Shown here piece by piece: positions 7,232 to 17,007 of a stretch of 45,297 nt of DNA. Made by a program: the position numbers and the translations under genes. Below the pieces are notes generated by a model. It did no database searches and was not told the DNA's origin. It saw only the letters and a program-made list of their open reading frames with translations. Position 1 is the stretch's first letter; every line of letters starts with the position of its first letter. Where the stretch lies: NCBI GenBank assembly GCA_018400615.1, contig JAGYML010000004.1, positions 1 to 45,297 on the forward strand, written 5' to 3'. The DNA is from a bacterium (GTDB lineage Bacteria; Bacillota_I; Bacilli_A; Izemoplasmatales; Izemoplasmataceae).

Positions 7232-8116
7232 ATGAATGGCATCCTTTTACTAGACAAACCGAAAGGCTTATCGAGTCACGACTGCGTCAATATCGCGAGG
7301 CGTGCTTTTAATACGCGCAAAGTCGGACACTCAGGCACACTAGACCCCGAAGCCTCAGGTGTACTCGTGCTTGCCATCAACCAGGCCACCCGAATCCTCG
7401 AATTTCTCAATCAGGATGACAAACGCTACGAATTCGAAGTGTGTTTCAACAAGACGACCAATACCCTCGACCATACAGGTGAAGTCACGGAAGAAAATCC
7501 AGGCCACACCATAGAGATTGATGATCTTGAGCGCGCACTCAGTGAGTTCAGTGGCACCTATGAACAAGCCCCACCCGCTTTTGCGGCCGTTAAAGTGAAT
7601 GGCAAAAAGCTTTATGAATACGCACGCGAGGGCAAACCCATCCCAGAGGTACCAAAAAGACCCATCACCGTGCATGACATCAGACGTTTGACCGCACCCA
7701 TAAAGAAGGACGGGCTTGTGTATGTGAGTTTCTCCGTTCACGCCTCCAAAGGGTTTTACGTACGTAAATTCGCAGAAGATCTCGCAGCTAAACTAAATAC
7801 TATAGCCCACACCACCATGATACACCGCACGAAAGCGGGCAAGTTCACACTTGAAAACAGTGTGTCACTGCAAGCCTTGAAAGAGGGTAAAGCATCGTTG
7901 CTTACCATGAACGAGGCACTTGAGCATATCCCTCACTACCACGTGAGCGGTGAAACGTTTCAAGACGTTTCCCATGGGAAGACACTGACCATTCAAAGTG
8001 AATCCCAAATCCTACGCGTGGTGGATGATGAAGGGGCCCTCATCGCCATATACATCAAAAAGGACGCGTCGCTTTACAAACCGAAAAAAGTCTTTATTTC
8101 AGGAGGCCTATCGTGA
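7232..8116 (+). CDS. truB: tRNA pseudouridine-55 synthase
   Basis: This 294-residue enzyme makes pseudouridine at position 55 in the T loop of tRNAs. The N-terminus NGILLLDKPKGLSSHD and the catalytic motif GHSGTLDPEASG with Asp38 are typical; further motifs are YEYAREG and GFYVRKFAEDL, with a PUA-like C-terminal region. The start at ATG 7232 follows the family pattern; GTG at 7223 is an alternative that would make the message practically leaderless. The stop TGA overlaps the ribF GTG start (GTGA), so the two genes are translationally coupled. Confidence 0.94.
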   Translation: MNGILLLDKPKGLSSHDCVNIARRAFNTRKVGHSGTLDPEASGVLVLAINQATRILEFLNQDDKRYEFEVCFNKTTNTLDHTGEVTEENPGHTIEIDDLERALSEFSGTYEQAPPAFAAVKVNGKKLYEYAREGKPIPEVPKRPITVHDIRRLTAPIKKDGLVYVSFSVHASKGFYVRKFAEDLAAKLNTIAHTTMIHRTKAGKFTLENSVSLQALKEGKASLLTMNEALEHIPHYHVSGETFQDVSHGKTLTIQSESQILRVVDDEGALIAIYIKKDASLYKPKKVFISGGLS

Positions 8117-9033
8117 AAGTCATTCCACTCGACATGCATACACCCAATGAAGAAGTAGCCGCCGCAATCGGCTTTTTCGACGGCGTCCACAAAGCCCACC
8201 AGACACTCATCCACACCATGAAACACCAGGCCCGCAAAAGAGGCCTTCTCTCAGCGGTCATTACCTTTGATCGCCATCCCAGAAGCGTGCTTCAAAACAT
8301 GGATTACAAATACATCACGCCGCTTTCCCGGAAAATAAGAAAAATAGAAGCCTATGATATTGACATTCTCTATCTCATTCGCTTTGACAAGGATAAGGCT
8401 GCGATGGACCCACAAAGCTTTATCGATACCTATTTGAAAAATGTGCGTGTGCTCGTATGCGGCTTTGATTTCACTTTCGGCTACAAGGCAAGTGGCACCA
8501 AGGACCTGCTTCAACGCCAAACCCGCTTTGAAACCATCGTCCTTGACAAGCAAACCTATCACGGAGACAAGATAGGCTCAACGGCCATAAGAACCGCCAT
8601 TTATGAGGGGTGGGTTGACAAAATCCCCACCATACTCGGGGAATACTACACCATCGAGGGGACGGTCATTCACGGCTCTAAAAAAGGGCGTACAATAGGC
8701 TACCCTACAGCCAACATCGACACCCATGAGTACCTCATACCCAAGAAGGGCGTCTACGCGACAAGAACCCACGTGAACGGCCACTGGCGAGACTCCGTAA
8801 GCAGCATCGGCTACAACCCCACTTTGAACCTCAAAGACACCTTGAGTGTTGAGAGTTACATCTTTGACTTCGAAGAGGAAGTCTATGGAACCAACATCAC
8901 GACGCTTTTCATCGAAAGAATCAGAGGTGAAGTGGCATTTGATTCCAAGGATGCACTGATCAGACAAATCGATCAGGACGTGCTCGATGCCAAGCGCATC
9001 CTGGAGCACTACCATCATAAAAGAATGCCGTGA
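8113..9033 (+). CDS. ribF: Bifunctional riboflavin kinase/FAD synthetase
   Basis: This 306-residue enzyme makes FMN from riboflavin and then FAD. The N-terminal FAD synthetase (nucleotidyltransferase) part has GFFDGVHKAHQ (20-30) and FDRHPR. The C-terminal riboflavin kinase part has KKGRTIGYPTANI (about residue 190) and VESYIFDFEEEVYG. The start is GTG at 8113, preceded by AGGAGG inside the end of truB. The truB-ribF-rpsO order is the same as in Bacillus. No FMN riboswitch is visible. Confidence 0.94.
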   Translation: MKVIPLDMHTPNEEVAAAIGFFDGVHKAHQTLIHTMKHQARKRGLLSAVITFDRHPRSVLQNMDYKYITPLSRKIRKIEAYDIDILYLIRFDKDKAAMDPQSFIDTYLKNVRVLVCGFDFTFGYKASGTKDLLQRQTRFETIVLDKQTYHGDKIGSTAIRTAIYEGWVDKIPTILGEYYTIEGTVIHGSKKGRTIGYPTANIDTHEYLIPKKGVYATRTHVNGHWRDSVSSIGYNPTLNLKDTLSVESYIFDFEEEVYGTNITTLFIERIRGEVAFDSKDALIRQIDQDVLDAKRILEHYHHKRMP

Positions 9034-9047
9034 ATTGGATAAATTAC

Positions 9048-9075
9048 TTGCAAAACCATTACAATGTGCTATAAT
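9048..9075 (+). promoter_or_regulatory. Promoter of rpsO
   Basis: TTGCAA (9048-9053) and TATAAT (9070-9075) are 16 nt apart, giving an expected start near 9083, just before the structured leader. Confidence 0.7.
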
Positions 9076-9085
9076 ATCATCTGCG

Positions 9086-9131
9086 CCTATCTCACGGTTC
9101 ATCGTTCCTCAGCGTTGTACTGAGACATAGG
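9086..9131 (+). promoter_or_regulatory. Three-way-junction leader of rpsO, candidate S15 autoregulatory site
   Basis: The outer helix is CCTAT (9086-9090) with ATAGG (9127-9131). It encloses a small hairpin ACG/CGT (9094-9096 with 9103-9105) and a longer hairpin CTCAG/CTGAG (9108-9112 with 9120-9124). S15 is known to regulate itself by binding structured leaders, in Geobacillus at a three-way junction that mimics its 16S rRNA site. Binding here is inferred from the fold and position. Confidence 0.5.
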
Positions 9132-9159
9132 GGTCAATATAAAAATAGGAGGAATCACA

Positions 9160-9429
9160 ATGGCACTTACAAAAGAAGCGAAACAAAAAATCGTCGAAGA
9201 GTTCCGTCTTAAGGAAAATGACACCGGCTCACCAGAAGTACAGGTTGCCGTACTCACAAAAGAGATTTTGGAACTTAACGATCATCTGAAACTTCACAAA
9301 CAAGACCACCACTCACGTCGTGGACTCATGATGAAGGTCGGACGTCGTCGTCATCTCATGAATTATCTGAGAGACAAAGACATCCAACGTTACCGTAACC
9401 TTCTCAAAAAACTCGGACTCAAACGCTAA
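9160..9429 (+). CDS. rpsO: 30S ribosomal protein S15
   Basis: This 89-residue protein binds the central domain of 16S rRNA early in assembly of the 30S subunit. Family motifs are [27 protein letters not shown] and RRRHLMNYL, and the length is exactly typical. The start at 9160 follows AGGAGGAATCACA. It has its own promoter, a folded leader and a terminator, so it is probably transcribed as a single gene, perhaps also by read-through from ribF. Confidence 0.97.
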   Translation: MALTKEAKQKIVEEFRLKENDTGSPEVQVAVLTKEILELNDHLKLHKQDHHSRRGLMMKVGRRRHLMNYLRDKDIQRYRNLLKKLGLKR

Positions 9430-9436
9430 AACCGAA

Positions 9437-9462
9437 ATAAGCGCTCAGGCGCTTATTTTTTT
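9437..9462 (+). terminator. Rho-independent terminator after rpsO
   Basis: ATAAGCGC and GCGCTTAT pair around TCAG and are followed by a run of T. Confidence 0.9.
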
Positions 9463-9488
9463 ATTTGCTGGTTTTCAGGTTTGGCCCT

Positions 9489-9516
9489 TTTACAAAACCG
9501 CGCTTTCCCTTATAAT
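9489..9516 (+). promoter_or_regulatory. Promoter of the AI-2E permease operon
   Basis: TTTACA (9489-9494) and TATAAT (9511-9516) are 16 nt apart, 30 nt upstream of the ATG at 9546. Confidence 0.7.
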
Positions 9517-9545
9517 ATAATTAGGTGTTTTAAGGAGGCATTCCC

Positions 9546-10709
9546 ATGGATAAACATCCCAAATTAACCGAGTGGCTACTCAAACTCGGAATACTCACAC
9601 TTACACTCGCAAGCATCTGGCTTATAAAGCTCGTGTTTGGTAATTTCATTTCACGGTTCATGGAAGCTTTTGTGGCAATATTGTTGCCTTTTTCCATTGC
9701 ACTTTTCATAAGTTATCTCGTGGCTCCGCTATTCAGGTTGCTTGAAAAGAAACTGCATTTCAAGTACCGCATAGTGAATACCGTCATCCTGTTTGTCGGT
9801 TTAGGCGTGCTTCTTTTCTTTTTTGCTCGCTACATCGGTATTTTGATTTTTGACCAAGGGGCGAGCTTCATAGAAAATGACTGGCCCGTTTTACAAGAGG
9901 CCATCCAGAATTTTTTTGAAGAACGGGCTATCCTGATGCCGCTTTATGAACGGGTTCAATCCGTACTCAATGCTGAAACCGTCAGCAACATCGATGTGAA
10001 CGTCATAAGCATATTTGAAAGTGTGACCACCATTCTCATCACCATCGTGTTGGTTCCGGTGTTTCTGTTCTTCATTTTGAATGATCGTCAGAGAATCTAT
10101 GAAAGTCTCATGGCCGTAGTCCCCAAGAAGTATCGCTACCATGCCATCGAGCTTACCAAACGTGCCAATTACGTAACAGAACAGTATTTCAATGGTCGTT
10201 TTGCGACCATGATCATCATGACCATCATTTCTTCAATCATTTTCTTCATCATGGGCTTTCAGGGACGGTCTGTCTTCTTTGGCTTCATGATTGGCTTTTT
10301 TGATATCGTACCCTACGTCGGCCCCTTTATTGGGTCGCTCGTACCGATTTTATACAGCCTCACCGACTCCACCCTTGTCTTTGGCGACCTCGCTCCAATC
10401 GTGACACTCATCGTGGTGGTCGTTTTACAAGTACTTGAAAACAATCTACTACAGCCCATCATCATGTCCAATGAAACGAAAATTCATCCGCTTCTCGTAC
10501 TGAGTGCCTTCATATTCTTTGGGTATCTGCTTGGCGTGGTTGGAATCATTCTCGCCATTCCGATTACGGGCATGCTCCGTTCGACCGCCCAATACATCCG
10601 GGAACAAAAAGAACCGGTCACTGACCTCGGTGATGAAGAAAAAGCCCATCTCAGAGAAGCCCCTAACTACAAAACCACCAAAAAGAAAGACAAAAGAGAG
10701 GAAGATTAG
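9546..10709 (+). CDS. AI-2E family transporter (multi-pass permease)
   Basis: This 387-residue membrane protein has about eight hydrophobic segments and the family signature regions FFDIVPYVGPFIGSLVP and LENNLLQPIIMS in the second half. The C-terminus is a charged cytoplasmic tail (about the last 40 residues). The family includes TqsA/YdiK (autoinducer-2 related export) and Na+/H+ antiporters, so the substrate cannot be named. The start at 9546 follows TAAGGAGG. The stop TAG directly abuts the ATG of the amidohydrolase, so the two are co-translated. This unit separates rpsO from pnp, which are neighbours in Bacillus. Confidence 0.88.
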   Translation: MDKHPKLTEWLLKLGILTLTLASIWLIKLVFGNFISRFMEAFVAILLPFSIALFISYLVAPLFRLLEKKLHFKYRIVNTVILFVGLGVLLFFFARYIGILIFDQGASFIENDWPVLQEAIQNFFEERAILMPLYERVQSVLNAETVSNIDVNVISIFESVTTILITIVLVPVFLFFILNDRQRIYESLMAVVPKKYRYHAIELTKRANYVTEQYFNGRFATMIIMTIISSIIFFIMGFQGRSVFFGFMIGFFDIVPYVGPFIGSLVPILYSLTDSTLVFGDLAPIVTLIVVVVLQVLENNLLQPIIMSNETKIHPLLVLSAFIFFGYLLGVVGIILAIPITGMLRSTAQYIREQKEPVTDLGDEEKAHLREAPNYKTTKKKDKREED

Positions 10710-11879
10710 ATGCACATCATCAAGAATGCTACCCTTTACACCATGGACAAAATCAACGGAGACAATGGGTATGTCGCCTTTGAAGACGGCAAGATTTTAG
10801 AAGTGGGGCGTACCTTTGACCCACAGAAATTCAAAGGGGCCACCATTTATGATGCCCAAGGCAAAATTGTCACTCCGGGCCTTGTGGATCCACACTGCCA
10901 CATCGGCATTATGGAAGAAGGCATTCAGTTCGAGGGAAGTGACGGCAACGAAATGACCAACCCAATCACCCCTGAACTAAGAGGCCTTGACAGTGTCTAT
11001 CCCAAGGATACGGCTTTCAAATACACCAGAGAAAGCGGCATCACTACCGTGGTCACCGGTCCTGGAAGCGCCAATGCGATTGGCGGAACCTTCACGGCTC
11101 TCAAGACCGTCGGCGATACCGTCGATGCCATGATGTTCAAAGAGGAATGCAGCATGAAAATGGCCCTTGGAGAAAATCCGAAAAGGGTGTATTCAGGCAA
11201 ACAGAAAACCCCGGCCACACGCATGGCCACCGCTGCGCTCATTCGTGAATGGCTCATGAAAGCCCGTGAATACCACGAGGCCATGAAGCGCTATGAAGCA
11301 GGCGAAGAAGACGCAAAGAAACCGAATTTCGATATGAAACTGCACAGTCTTTCACGTGTTTTTGACGGGCTTCAAGTCAAAATCCATGCGCATAGAAGCG
11401 ACGATATCATGACCGCCATCCGCATCGCCAAGGAATTCGATCTTGACATGACCATTGAACATGCCACGGAAGCCTACCTTATTCCAAAAGCCATCAAGGA
11501 AAGTGGCGTCCCCCTCATTTTGGGACCGACACTCGGCCACGCTTCAAAATACGAACTCGTCAACAAGTCCTTTGAAAGTGGCGCCATCCTTGAAAAAGCC
11601 GAGGTCCCTTTCGCCATTATGACAGACCACCCAGTCATCACCACCGAAAGCACCCTCATCCAGGCGGCCTTGTATGTGAAACACGGCCTTTCCAGACAAA
11701 AAGCCCTTGAAGCCATCACCATCAATGCGGCCCGTATCAATGGGCTTGATACACGCGTTGGGTCTCTTGCACCAGGCAAAGACGCAGACATTGTCATCTG
11801 GGACAATGATCTCTTTGATATCATGACCCGTCCTGAGAAAGTCTTCATCGAAGGCACAATCGTGCACGAAAAAGCCTAG
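10710..11879 (+). CDS. Metal-dependent amidohydrolase of unknown substrate
   Basis: This 389-residue amidohydrolase superfamily enzyme resembles the imidazolonepropionase/prolidase-like group. Visible metal ligands are PHCHIG after an N-terminal beta-sandwich (GKIVTPGLVDPHCH), a later KIHAHR, IEHATE, and TDHPV near the C-terminus. The ending LAPGKDADIVIWDNDLFD is the usual second half of the small domain. The reaction is presumably hydrolysis of an amide or cyclic amide in the cytoplasm. It starts immediately at the stop of the AI-2E permease and is followed by the UPF0316 gene 10 nt later. The neighbours do not identify the substrate. Confidence 0.85.
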   Translation: MHIIKNATLYTMDKINGDNGYVAFEDGKILEVGRTFDPQKFKGATIYDAQGKIVTPGLVDPHCHIGIMEEGIQFEGSDGNEMTNPITPELRGLDSVYPKDTAFKYTRESGITTVVTGPGSANAIGGTFTALKTVGDTVDAMMFKEECSMKMALGENPKRVYSGKQKTPATRMATAALIREWLMKAREYHEAMKRYEAGEEDAKKPNFDMKLHSLSRVFDGLQVKIHAHRSDDIMTAIRIAKEFDLDMTIEHATEAYLIPKAIKESGVPLILGPTLGHASKYELVNKSFESGAILEKAEVPFAIMTDHPVITTESTLIQAALYVKHGLSRQKALEAITINAARINGLDTRVGSLAPGKDADIVIWDNDLFDIMTRPEKVFIEGTIVHEKA

Positions 11880-11889
11880 GAGGCGCGCA

Positions 11890-12432
11890 ATGTCCGATTA
11901 TTTAGCTGAATTTCCTTCTGTGTTACTCTATTTGATCATCTTTATTGTCAAAATCATTGAAGTGGCGATGGCTACCGTACGCATCGTCATGATTACCAAA
12001 GGTGAGAAAATCAAAGGGAGCATCATAGGGTTTTTCGAAGTGCTCATCTGGGTCGTGTTGACGGCCACCGTCCTTGTGGATGTGACTGAGGATCCTTTGA
12101 AAGTCGTCGTCTATGCTTTGGCATTCGCATTTGGAAACTACTTTGGCAGCATCTTTGAAAGCAGGCTTGGACTGGGTACGGTTAAAATAGAAGCCGTCGT
12201 CCCCAAATCCAAGGGCAAAGCCATATCCGTCGCCCTTAGAAATATGGGCTTTGGCGTCACTGCGACGGATGCCTATGGACGCGATGAGCGCAGGGAGATT
12301 CTCTATATGCACGTACCAAGAAGAAAGATGGAAAAAACCGTGAGAGTCATCAAGTCATTCGAAGGCAAAATGATGATCACCATCAATGAAACAAAACCCG
12401 TATACGGGGGCCATGGCATCCTCAGAAAATAA
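11890..12432 (+). CDS. UPF0316 membrane protein (DUF5698/DUF2179)
   Basis: This is a 180-residue protein. Residues 10-90 hold three hydrophobic segments (DUF5698-like, with KIIEVAMATVRIVMITKGEK). Residues 95-170 form a soluble DUF2179-like domain also found in YitT-type proteins. The family (Bacillus YebE type, UPF0316) has no established function; DUF2179 is thought to bind a small ligand. The ribosome site TAGGAGG overlaps the stop of the amidohydrolase. It is the last gene of the unit, and its stop codon is inside the terminator stem. Confidence 0.85.
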   Translation: MSDYLAEFPSVLLYLIIFIVKIIEVAMATVRIVMITKGEKIKGSIIGFFEVLIWVVLTATVLVDVTEDPLKVVVYALAFAFGNYFGSIFESRLGLGTVKIEAVVPKSKGKAISVALRNMGFGVTATDAYGRDERREILYMHVPRRKMEKTVRVIKSFEGKMMITINETKPVYGGHGILRK

Positions 12433-12457
12433 TGCAATAGCCTATTGCATTATTTTC
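12427..12457 (+). terminator. Terminator after the UPF0316 gene
   Basis: AATAATGCAATA pairs with TATTGCATTATT around GCC, followed by a T-rich stretch. The stop codon TAA (12430-12432) is part of the stem. Confidence 0.75.
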
Positions 12458-12547
12458 TATAATAGGGACCTAACTCTATACTAAACAGTGAATATATGAT
12501 ATTATGAACAAAGATAATAATAGTAAAAGAAAAGAGGAAACAAAACA

Positions 12548-14689
12548 ATGTTAGAAGCCAGAAAATTTGAGATGGACTTCAATGGCAGAAAGCTCGTCGT
12601 GGAAATCGGCGAACTGGCCAAACAGGCAACAGCTGCAGCACTTATCCGCTACAACGATACCGGTGTTTTGAGTGTCATGCAGGCATCACGCGAAGCGACT
12701 ACGCTTCCATTCTTTCCATTACTCGTGAACTACACGGAAAAACTTTACGCCGCAGGAAAAATCCCCGGTGGATTCCTTAAAAGAGAAGGCCGTCCAAGCG
12801 ATCTTGAAACCCTCACCGCGCGCTTGATTGACCGTCCTATTCGTCCGCTCTTTCCAGACGGATACAGAAAAGAAGTACAAATCATCAACACCGTCATGAG
12901 CGGCAACACCGACTACTCCCCCCCAATGACTGCAATGTTTGGGAGCTCACTGACACTCATGCTTTCAGACCTCCCCTTCACCGGCCCAATTGCCGGAGTG
13001 CAAGTAGGCCGTATTGAAGGCGAATTCGTGTTGAATCCAACAGAAGAGGAATTGTCCTATTCCGATATCGACTTGATCGTAGCGGGAACCAAAGACGCCA
13101 TCAACATGGTCGAAGCCGGCGCGAAACAAGTGGACGAAGAAACCATGCTTGACGCCATCATGTTCGCGCATGAATGGATTAAGAAACTTTGTGAATTCCA
13201 AGAAGACATCACCAAGGAACTCGGTGAAGAAAAAGAAACATACGTCCCTGAACCCACCGATGAAGTTCCCCTTCAAGATGCCAACAAGAACTATAAGGAG
13301 CGCGCCATTGAAGCGGTAAGAACTTACGACCGAGAAAAACGCGGCGACCTTATTCGTGAACTCAAGGACGAAGTGGAAGAATCGGTTGAAAACACCTACA
13401 CGGACGCCACTGAAGAAGAAAGAAAAACCATTGCGAAAACCATCAAGAATCTTATTGATGATTTTGTCAAGGATGAAGTACGCAGAAGCATCGTCGAAGA
13501 CAAGATTCGCCCTGATGGACGCGATCTTAGTGAAATCCGCCCGCTTTCAAGCAGAGTCGATATCTTCGAACAAACCCACGGAAGTGCGCTTTTCACCCGT
13601 GGACAGACACAAGCTCTGAGTACCACAACACTGGGTGCGCTTGGAGAACATCAAATCATTGATGGCCTGGGCGATACTGACAACAAACGCTTCATGCTTC
13701 ACTACAACTTCCCGCCTTACAGCGTCGGTGAAGTTGGACGTTACGGCCCTCCAAAACGCCGCGAAATCGGCCACGGAGCGCTTGGTGAACGTGCCCTATG
13801 GCAAGTGCTTCCAAACGAAGAAGACTTCCCCTACACCATCCGCGTCGTCTCAGAAATCCTAGAGAGCAACGGCTCTACCTCACAGGCAAGTATCTGTGCA
13901 GGGTGCATGAGTCTCATGGCTGCCGGGGTTCCAATTGATGCACCGGTTGCAGGCATCGCGATGGGCCTTATCAAAGAAGGCGACAACTACCGCGTGCTTA
14001 CAGACATCCAGGGTCTTGAGGATCATCTCGGAGACATGGACTTCAAAGTAGCCGGAACCAAAAAAGGCATTACCGCCCTGCAAATGGATATCAAAATCGA
14101 AGGACTATCCAAGAACATGCTTCAAGAGGCTCTTGAGCAAGCCAGAGTCGGACGTCTTGAGATTCTTGACAACATGTTGAGCGCCATTCCTGAAGCCCGC
14201 CCTGAAGTAGCTGAAAACGCCCCGAAAGTCAAAATCATGGTCATCGATCCTGACAAGATTCGTGACGTCATCGGTCCAGGCGGCAAGATGATTTCCAAAA
14301 TCGTTGAAAACAACGACGATGTCAAAATCGACATCGAACAAGATGGACGCGTTACCATCATGCACTCACGCGTTGAGCCCATCAACAATGCGCTCAAAGA
14401 GATTGAAGACATCGTACGCGTGGCGAAAGTCGGCGAAATTTATGACGGTAAAGTCAAACGTGTTGAAGCGTATGGATGCTTTGTGGAACTATGGGCCGGT
14501 ACTGAAGGCCTTTGCCACATTTCCAAACTCGCCCACGGACGCGTCGCAAAAACCACTGATGTTGTAAACGTAGGCGATACACTCAAGGTCAAAGTCATCG
14601 GCATAGACGACAGAGGTCGCATTGATCTTTCACACAAAGCCGTGCTTCCAAAACCTGAAGAGAAAAAAACAGATAAAGACAAGAAATAA
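12548..14689 (+). CDS. pnp: Polyribonucleotide nucleotidyltransferase (PNPase)
   Basis: This 713-residue phosphorolytic 3'-5' exoribonuclease is central to mRNA decay. Domains run as the first RNase PH domain (1-215), a helical linker (about 215-310, rich in Glu/Lys), and the second RNase PH domain with RPDGR and [18 protein letters not shown] domain with IGPGGKMI (about 575) and an S1 domain with [28 protein letters not shown] (split here as [12 protein letters not shown] and EGLCHISKL) follow. The start at 12548 follows AAGAGGAAA. A clear promoter is not visible in the 100-nt upstream gap. Confidence 0.96.
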   Translation: MLEARKFEMDFNGRKLVVEIGELAKQATAAALIRYNDTGVLSVMQASREATTLPFFPLLVNYTEKLYAAGKIPGGFLKREGRPSDLETLTARLIDRPIRPLFPDGYRKEVQIINTVMSGNTDYSPPMTAMFGSSLTLMLSDLPFTGPIAGVQVGRIEGEFVLNPTEEELSYSDIDLIVAGTKDAINMVEAGAKQVDEETMLDAIMFAHEWIKKLCEFQEDITKELGEEKETYVPEPTDEVPLQDANKNYKERAIEAVRTYDREKRGDLIRELKDEVEESVENTYTDATEEERKTIAKTIKNLIDDFVKDEVRRSIVEDKIRPDGRDLSEIRPLSSRVDIFEQTHGSALFTRGQTQALSTTTLGALGEHQIIDGLGDTDNKRFMLHYNFPPYSVGEVGRYGPPKRREIGHGALGERALWQVLPNEEDFPYTIRVVSEILESNGSTSQASICAGCMSLMAAGVPIDAPVAGIAMGLIKEGDNYRVLTDIQGLEDHLGDMDFKVAGTKKGITALQMDIKIEGLSKNMLQEALEQARVGRLEILDNMLSAIPEARPEVAENAPKVKIMVIDPDKIRDVIGPGGKMISKIVENNDDVKIDIEQDGRVTIMHSRVEPINNALKEIEDIVRVAKVGEIYDGKVKRVEAYGCFVELWAGTEGLCHISKLAHGRVAKTTDVVNVGDTLKVKVIGIDDRGRIDLSHKAVLPKPEEKKTDKDKK

Positions 14690-14694
14690 GTACT

Positions 14695-14722
14695 TTGTAT
14701 AACCCTTTAATTGGTGTATAAT
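14695..14722 (+). promoter_or_regulatory. Promoter of rnpB
   Basis: TTGTAT (14695-14700) and TATAAT (14717-14722) are 16 nt apart. The expected start (about 14730) coincides with the 5' strand of the P1 helix. Confidence 0.7.
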
Positions 14723-14729
14723 GAATGAA

Positions 14730-15075
14730 GACTTCGCGTCTTGACAATCGAGCCTTCTTTGAAGGTTAGGAAAGTCCATGCTGACACAGACTGAGATGTC
14801 TGTAGTGTTCATGATCGCGGAAACCATAACGCGGTGCGCCTTCGGGCGACGGCCGGGAACAGAGCCTTTAAGGTTCTAAGTACCTGTAAAAGTGCCACAG
14901 AGACGAGTTTCACACGCAAGTGTGGAAGTGGAACGGGTAAACCCCATGAGTCAGCAACCCAAACTTGGTAGGGGCACTTTGCTTGAGGAAATGAACTTAG
15001 GGCAGAGGCGCTTATGCGCAGATAGATGATTGTCACCCGTAAGGGGACAGAACATGGCTTATAAGACGCGAGGTT
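14730..15075 (+). ncRNA. rnpB: RNase P RNA, bacterial type B
   Basis: This is the catalytic RNA that cuts 5' leaders from tRNA precursors. The universal 5' core (AGGAAAGTCCATGC at about 14768) and 3' core (ACAGAACATGGCTTATAA at about 15048) form the P4 region. The ends pair perfectly as P1: 11 bp between 14732-14742 and 15063-15073. A GGGTAAACCCC element near 14936 fits the L15 site that binds the tRNA CCA end. Ends are set from the P1 pairing and the promoter. Assignment to type B follows from the low-GC Bacillota-like setting and overall size, and is less certain than the identity. Confidence 0.95.
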
Positions 15076-15080
15076 TTATA

Positions 15081-15106
15081 AAAAGACGCCTAGCGGCGTC
15101 TTTTTT
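15081..15106 (+). terminator. Terminator of rnpB
   Basis: AAAAGACGCC pairs with GGCGTCTTTT around TAGC, ending in a T-run. Confidence 0.92.
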
Positions 15107-15119
15107 ACTTACAAGGTGT

Positions 15120-15148
15120 TTGATAATATACACGTTTTAAGGTAAAAT
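15120..15148 (+). promoter_or_regulatory. Promoter of the lepA-hemW-xerD-deoB operon
   Basis: TTGATA (15120-15125) and TAAAAT (15143-15148) are 17 nt apart, 29 nt before the lepA start. Confidence 0.65.
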
Positions 15149-15177
15149 ACAGTGAACGACCAGGAAGGAGCAATCAC

Positions 15178-17007
15178 ATGGCTAAACCCTCAATCGAGGC
15201 CGTAAAGGCCCATCAGAAAACCATTCGTAACTTCTCGATCATTGCGCACATCGATCATGGGAAAAGTACGCTTGCCGATAGAATTCTTGAAAAAACAAAA
15301 TCCATCACGACCCGTGAGATGAAAGCTCAACTTCTCGATTCCATGGATCTGGAAAGAGAACGTGGCATCACCATCAAACTCAATGCGGTGGAAATCAAAT
15401 ACACACATACAAATGATGAAATCTACACCCTGCATCTCATCGATACACCTGGGCATGTCGATTTCGCCTATGAAGTATCACGAAGTCTCGCCGCGTGTGA
15501 GACGGCGCTTTTGGTCATCGATGCCGCTCAAGGCATTGAAGCACAGACCATGGCCAATGTTTATCTGGCTCTTGACAATGACCTCGAAATCATTCCGGTC
15601 ATCAACAAGATTGACCTTCCAAGTGCCAATGTCGAGGCGGTCAAAAAGGATATTGAGGATATTCTTGGCATTCCTGGTGAAGACGCCATCCTCGCAAGCG
15701 CCAAGGAAGGCAAGGGCATCGATGAAATCCTTGATCGCCTTGTCAGCCATGCCCCAGCCCCTAAAGGAGAACCTGAAGCGCCTCTTCAAGCGCTTATCTT
15801 TGATTCACTCTATGACCCTTACCGCGGCGTGATTCCCTCAATCCGTGTCGTAGAAGGCATGATTGAAAAAGGGGACACCATACGCATGATGGCCAATGAA
15901 AAAGAGTATACCGTACTTGAAGTTGGGGTCAACACCCCCAAACAACAACCAAGGGATTACTTAGGGCCTGGGGACGTTGGCTACGTCGTAGCCTCAATCA
16001 AGTCCGTTGAAAACGTGCGTGTAGGGGACACCATTACCCATATTGAAAACCCAGCGAGTGCCCCATTGCCTGGGTATAGAGAGCTCACCCCAATGGTTTT
16101 TTGCGGCTTGTTTCCAACGGATGCAAACCGCTACAACGATTTGCGTGAAGCCCTTGAACGTTTGAAACTCAATGACGCATCACTCAAATACGAGCCTGAA
16201 AACTCACAAGCTCTGGGCTTTGGATTCAGAACCGGATTCCTCGGCATGCTGCATATGGAAATCGTCCAGGAAAGACTCGAACGCGAGTTCAACCTCGAAC
16301 TGATTGCGACCGCGCCCTCAGTTATCTACAGCGTCCTCATGCAAGACGGGTCGACCAAAATCATTGACAACCCTTCCGATATGCCTGAGCCACAATTCAT
16401 AGAAAAAATCGAAGAACCATTCGTCGCAGCCACCATCATGTGTCCCAAGGAATACGTAGGCAACATCATGGAACTCTGCCAAAGCAAACGCGGTGAATTC
16501 AATACAATGGAATACATCGATGATAACCGTGTGCAGATTCTTTATGATCTGCCTTTGCTTGAAATCGTCTATGATTTCTTTGACAAACTCAAGTCATCCT
16601 CGAAAGGCTATGCGTCTTTCGATTACGAATTCAGGAAAAGACGGGCGTCTAACCTAGTCAAAATGGACATCCTCATCAACGGTGAGAAAGTGGATGCCCT
16701 CAGTGTGATTGTGCACCGTGAATTCGCATTCAGACGCGGCAAGGCGATAGTGGACAAACTCAAGGAAATCATACCAAGGCATATGTTCGAAGTGCCCGTT
16801 CAAGCTTCCATCAATAATAAAATCATCGCAAGAAGCACCATCAAGGCGATGCGTAAAAACGTGCTTTCCAAGTGCTATGGAGGCGACATCTCACGTAAGA
16901 AAAAACTTCTTGAGAAACAAAAAGAAGGTAAGAAACGCATGAAAAACGTCGGAAACGTGGAAGTCCCACAGGAAGCCTTCCTGTCTGTACTGTCTTTGGA
17001 TGAATAA
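15178..17007 (+). CDS. lepA: Elongation factor 4 (LepA GTPase)
   Basis: This 609-residue ribosome-associated GTPase is of near-universal family length. The P-loop AHIDHGKST is at 23-31, switch [10 protein letters not shown] at about 89, and NKIDLP at about 142. Domains II, III and V and the LepA-specific C-terminus ([21 protein letters not shown] region, ending in LSVLSLDE) are all present. It acts on the translating ribosome or during initiation under stress. The start at 15178 follows GGAAGGAG. The stop overlaps the hemW start region, so hemW is translationally coupled. Confidence 0.96.
   Translation: MAKPSIEAVKAHQKTIRNFSIIAHIDHGKSTLADRILEKTKSITTREMKAQLLDSMDLERERGITIKLNAVEIKYTHTNDEIYTLHLIDTPGHVDFAYEVSRSLAACETALLVIDAAQGIEAQTMANVYLALDNDLEIIPVINKIDLPSANVEAVKKDIEDILGIPGEDAILASAKEGKGIDEILDRLVSHAPAPKGEPEAPLQALIFDSLYDPYRGVIPSIRVVEGMIEKGDTIRMMANEKEYTVLEVGVNTPKQQPRDYLGPGDVGYVVASIKSVENVRVGDTITHIENPASAPLPGYRELTPMVFCGLFPTDANRYNDLREALERLKLNDASLKYEPENSQALGFGFRTGFLGMLHMEIVQERLEREFNLELIATAPSVIYSVLMQDGSTKIIDNPSDMPEPQFIEKIEEPFVAATIMCPKEYVGNIMELCQSKRGEFNTMEYIDDNRVQILYDLPLLEIVYDFFDKLKSSSKGYASFDYEFRKRRASNLVKMDILINGEKVDALSVIVHREFAFRRGKAIVDKLKEIIPRHMFEVPVQASINNKIIARSTIKAMRKNVLSKCYGGDISRKKKLLEKQKEGKKRMKNVGNVEVPQEAFLSVLSLDE

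Noticed and set aside
14809-15036. Small reading frame inside rnpB
   Set aside because: The region is explained by the RNase P RNA core and P1 pairing.
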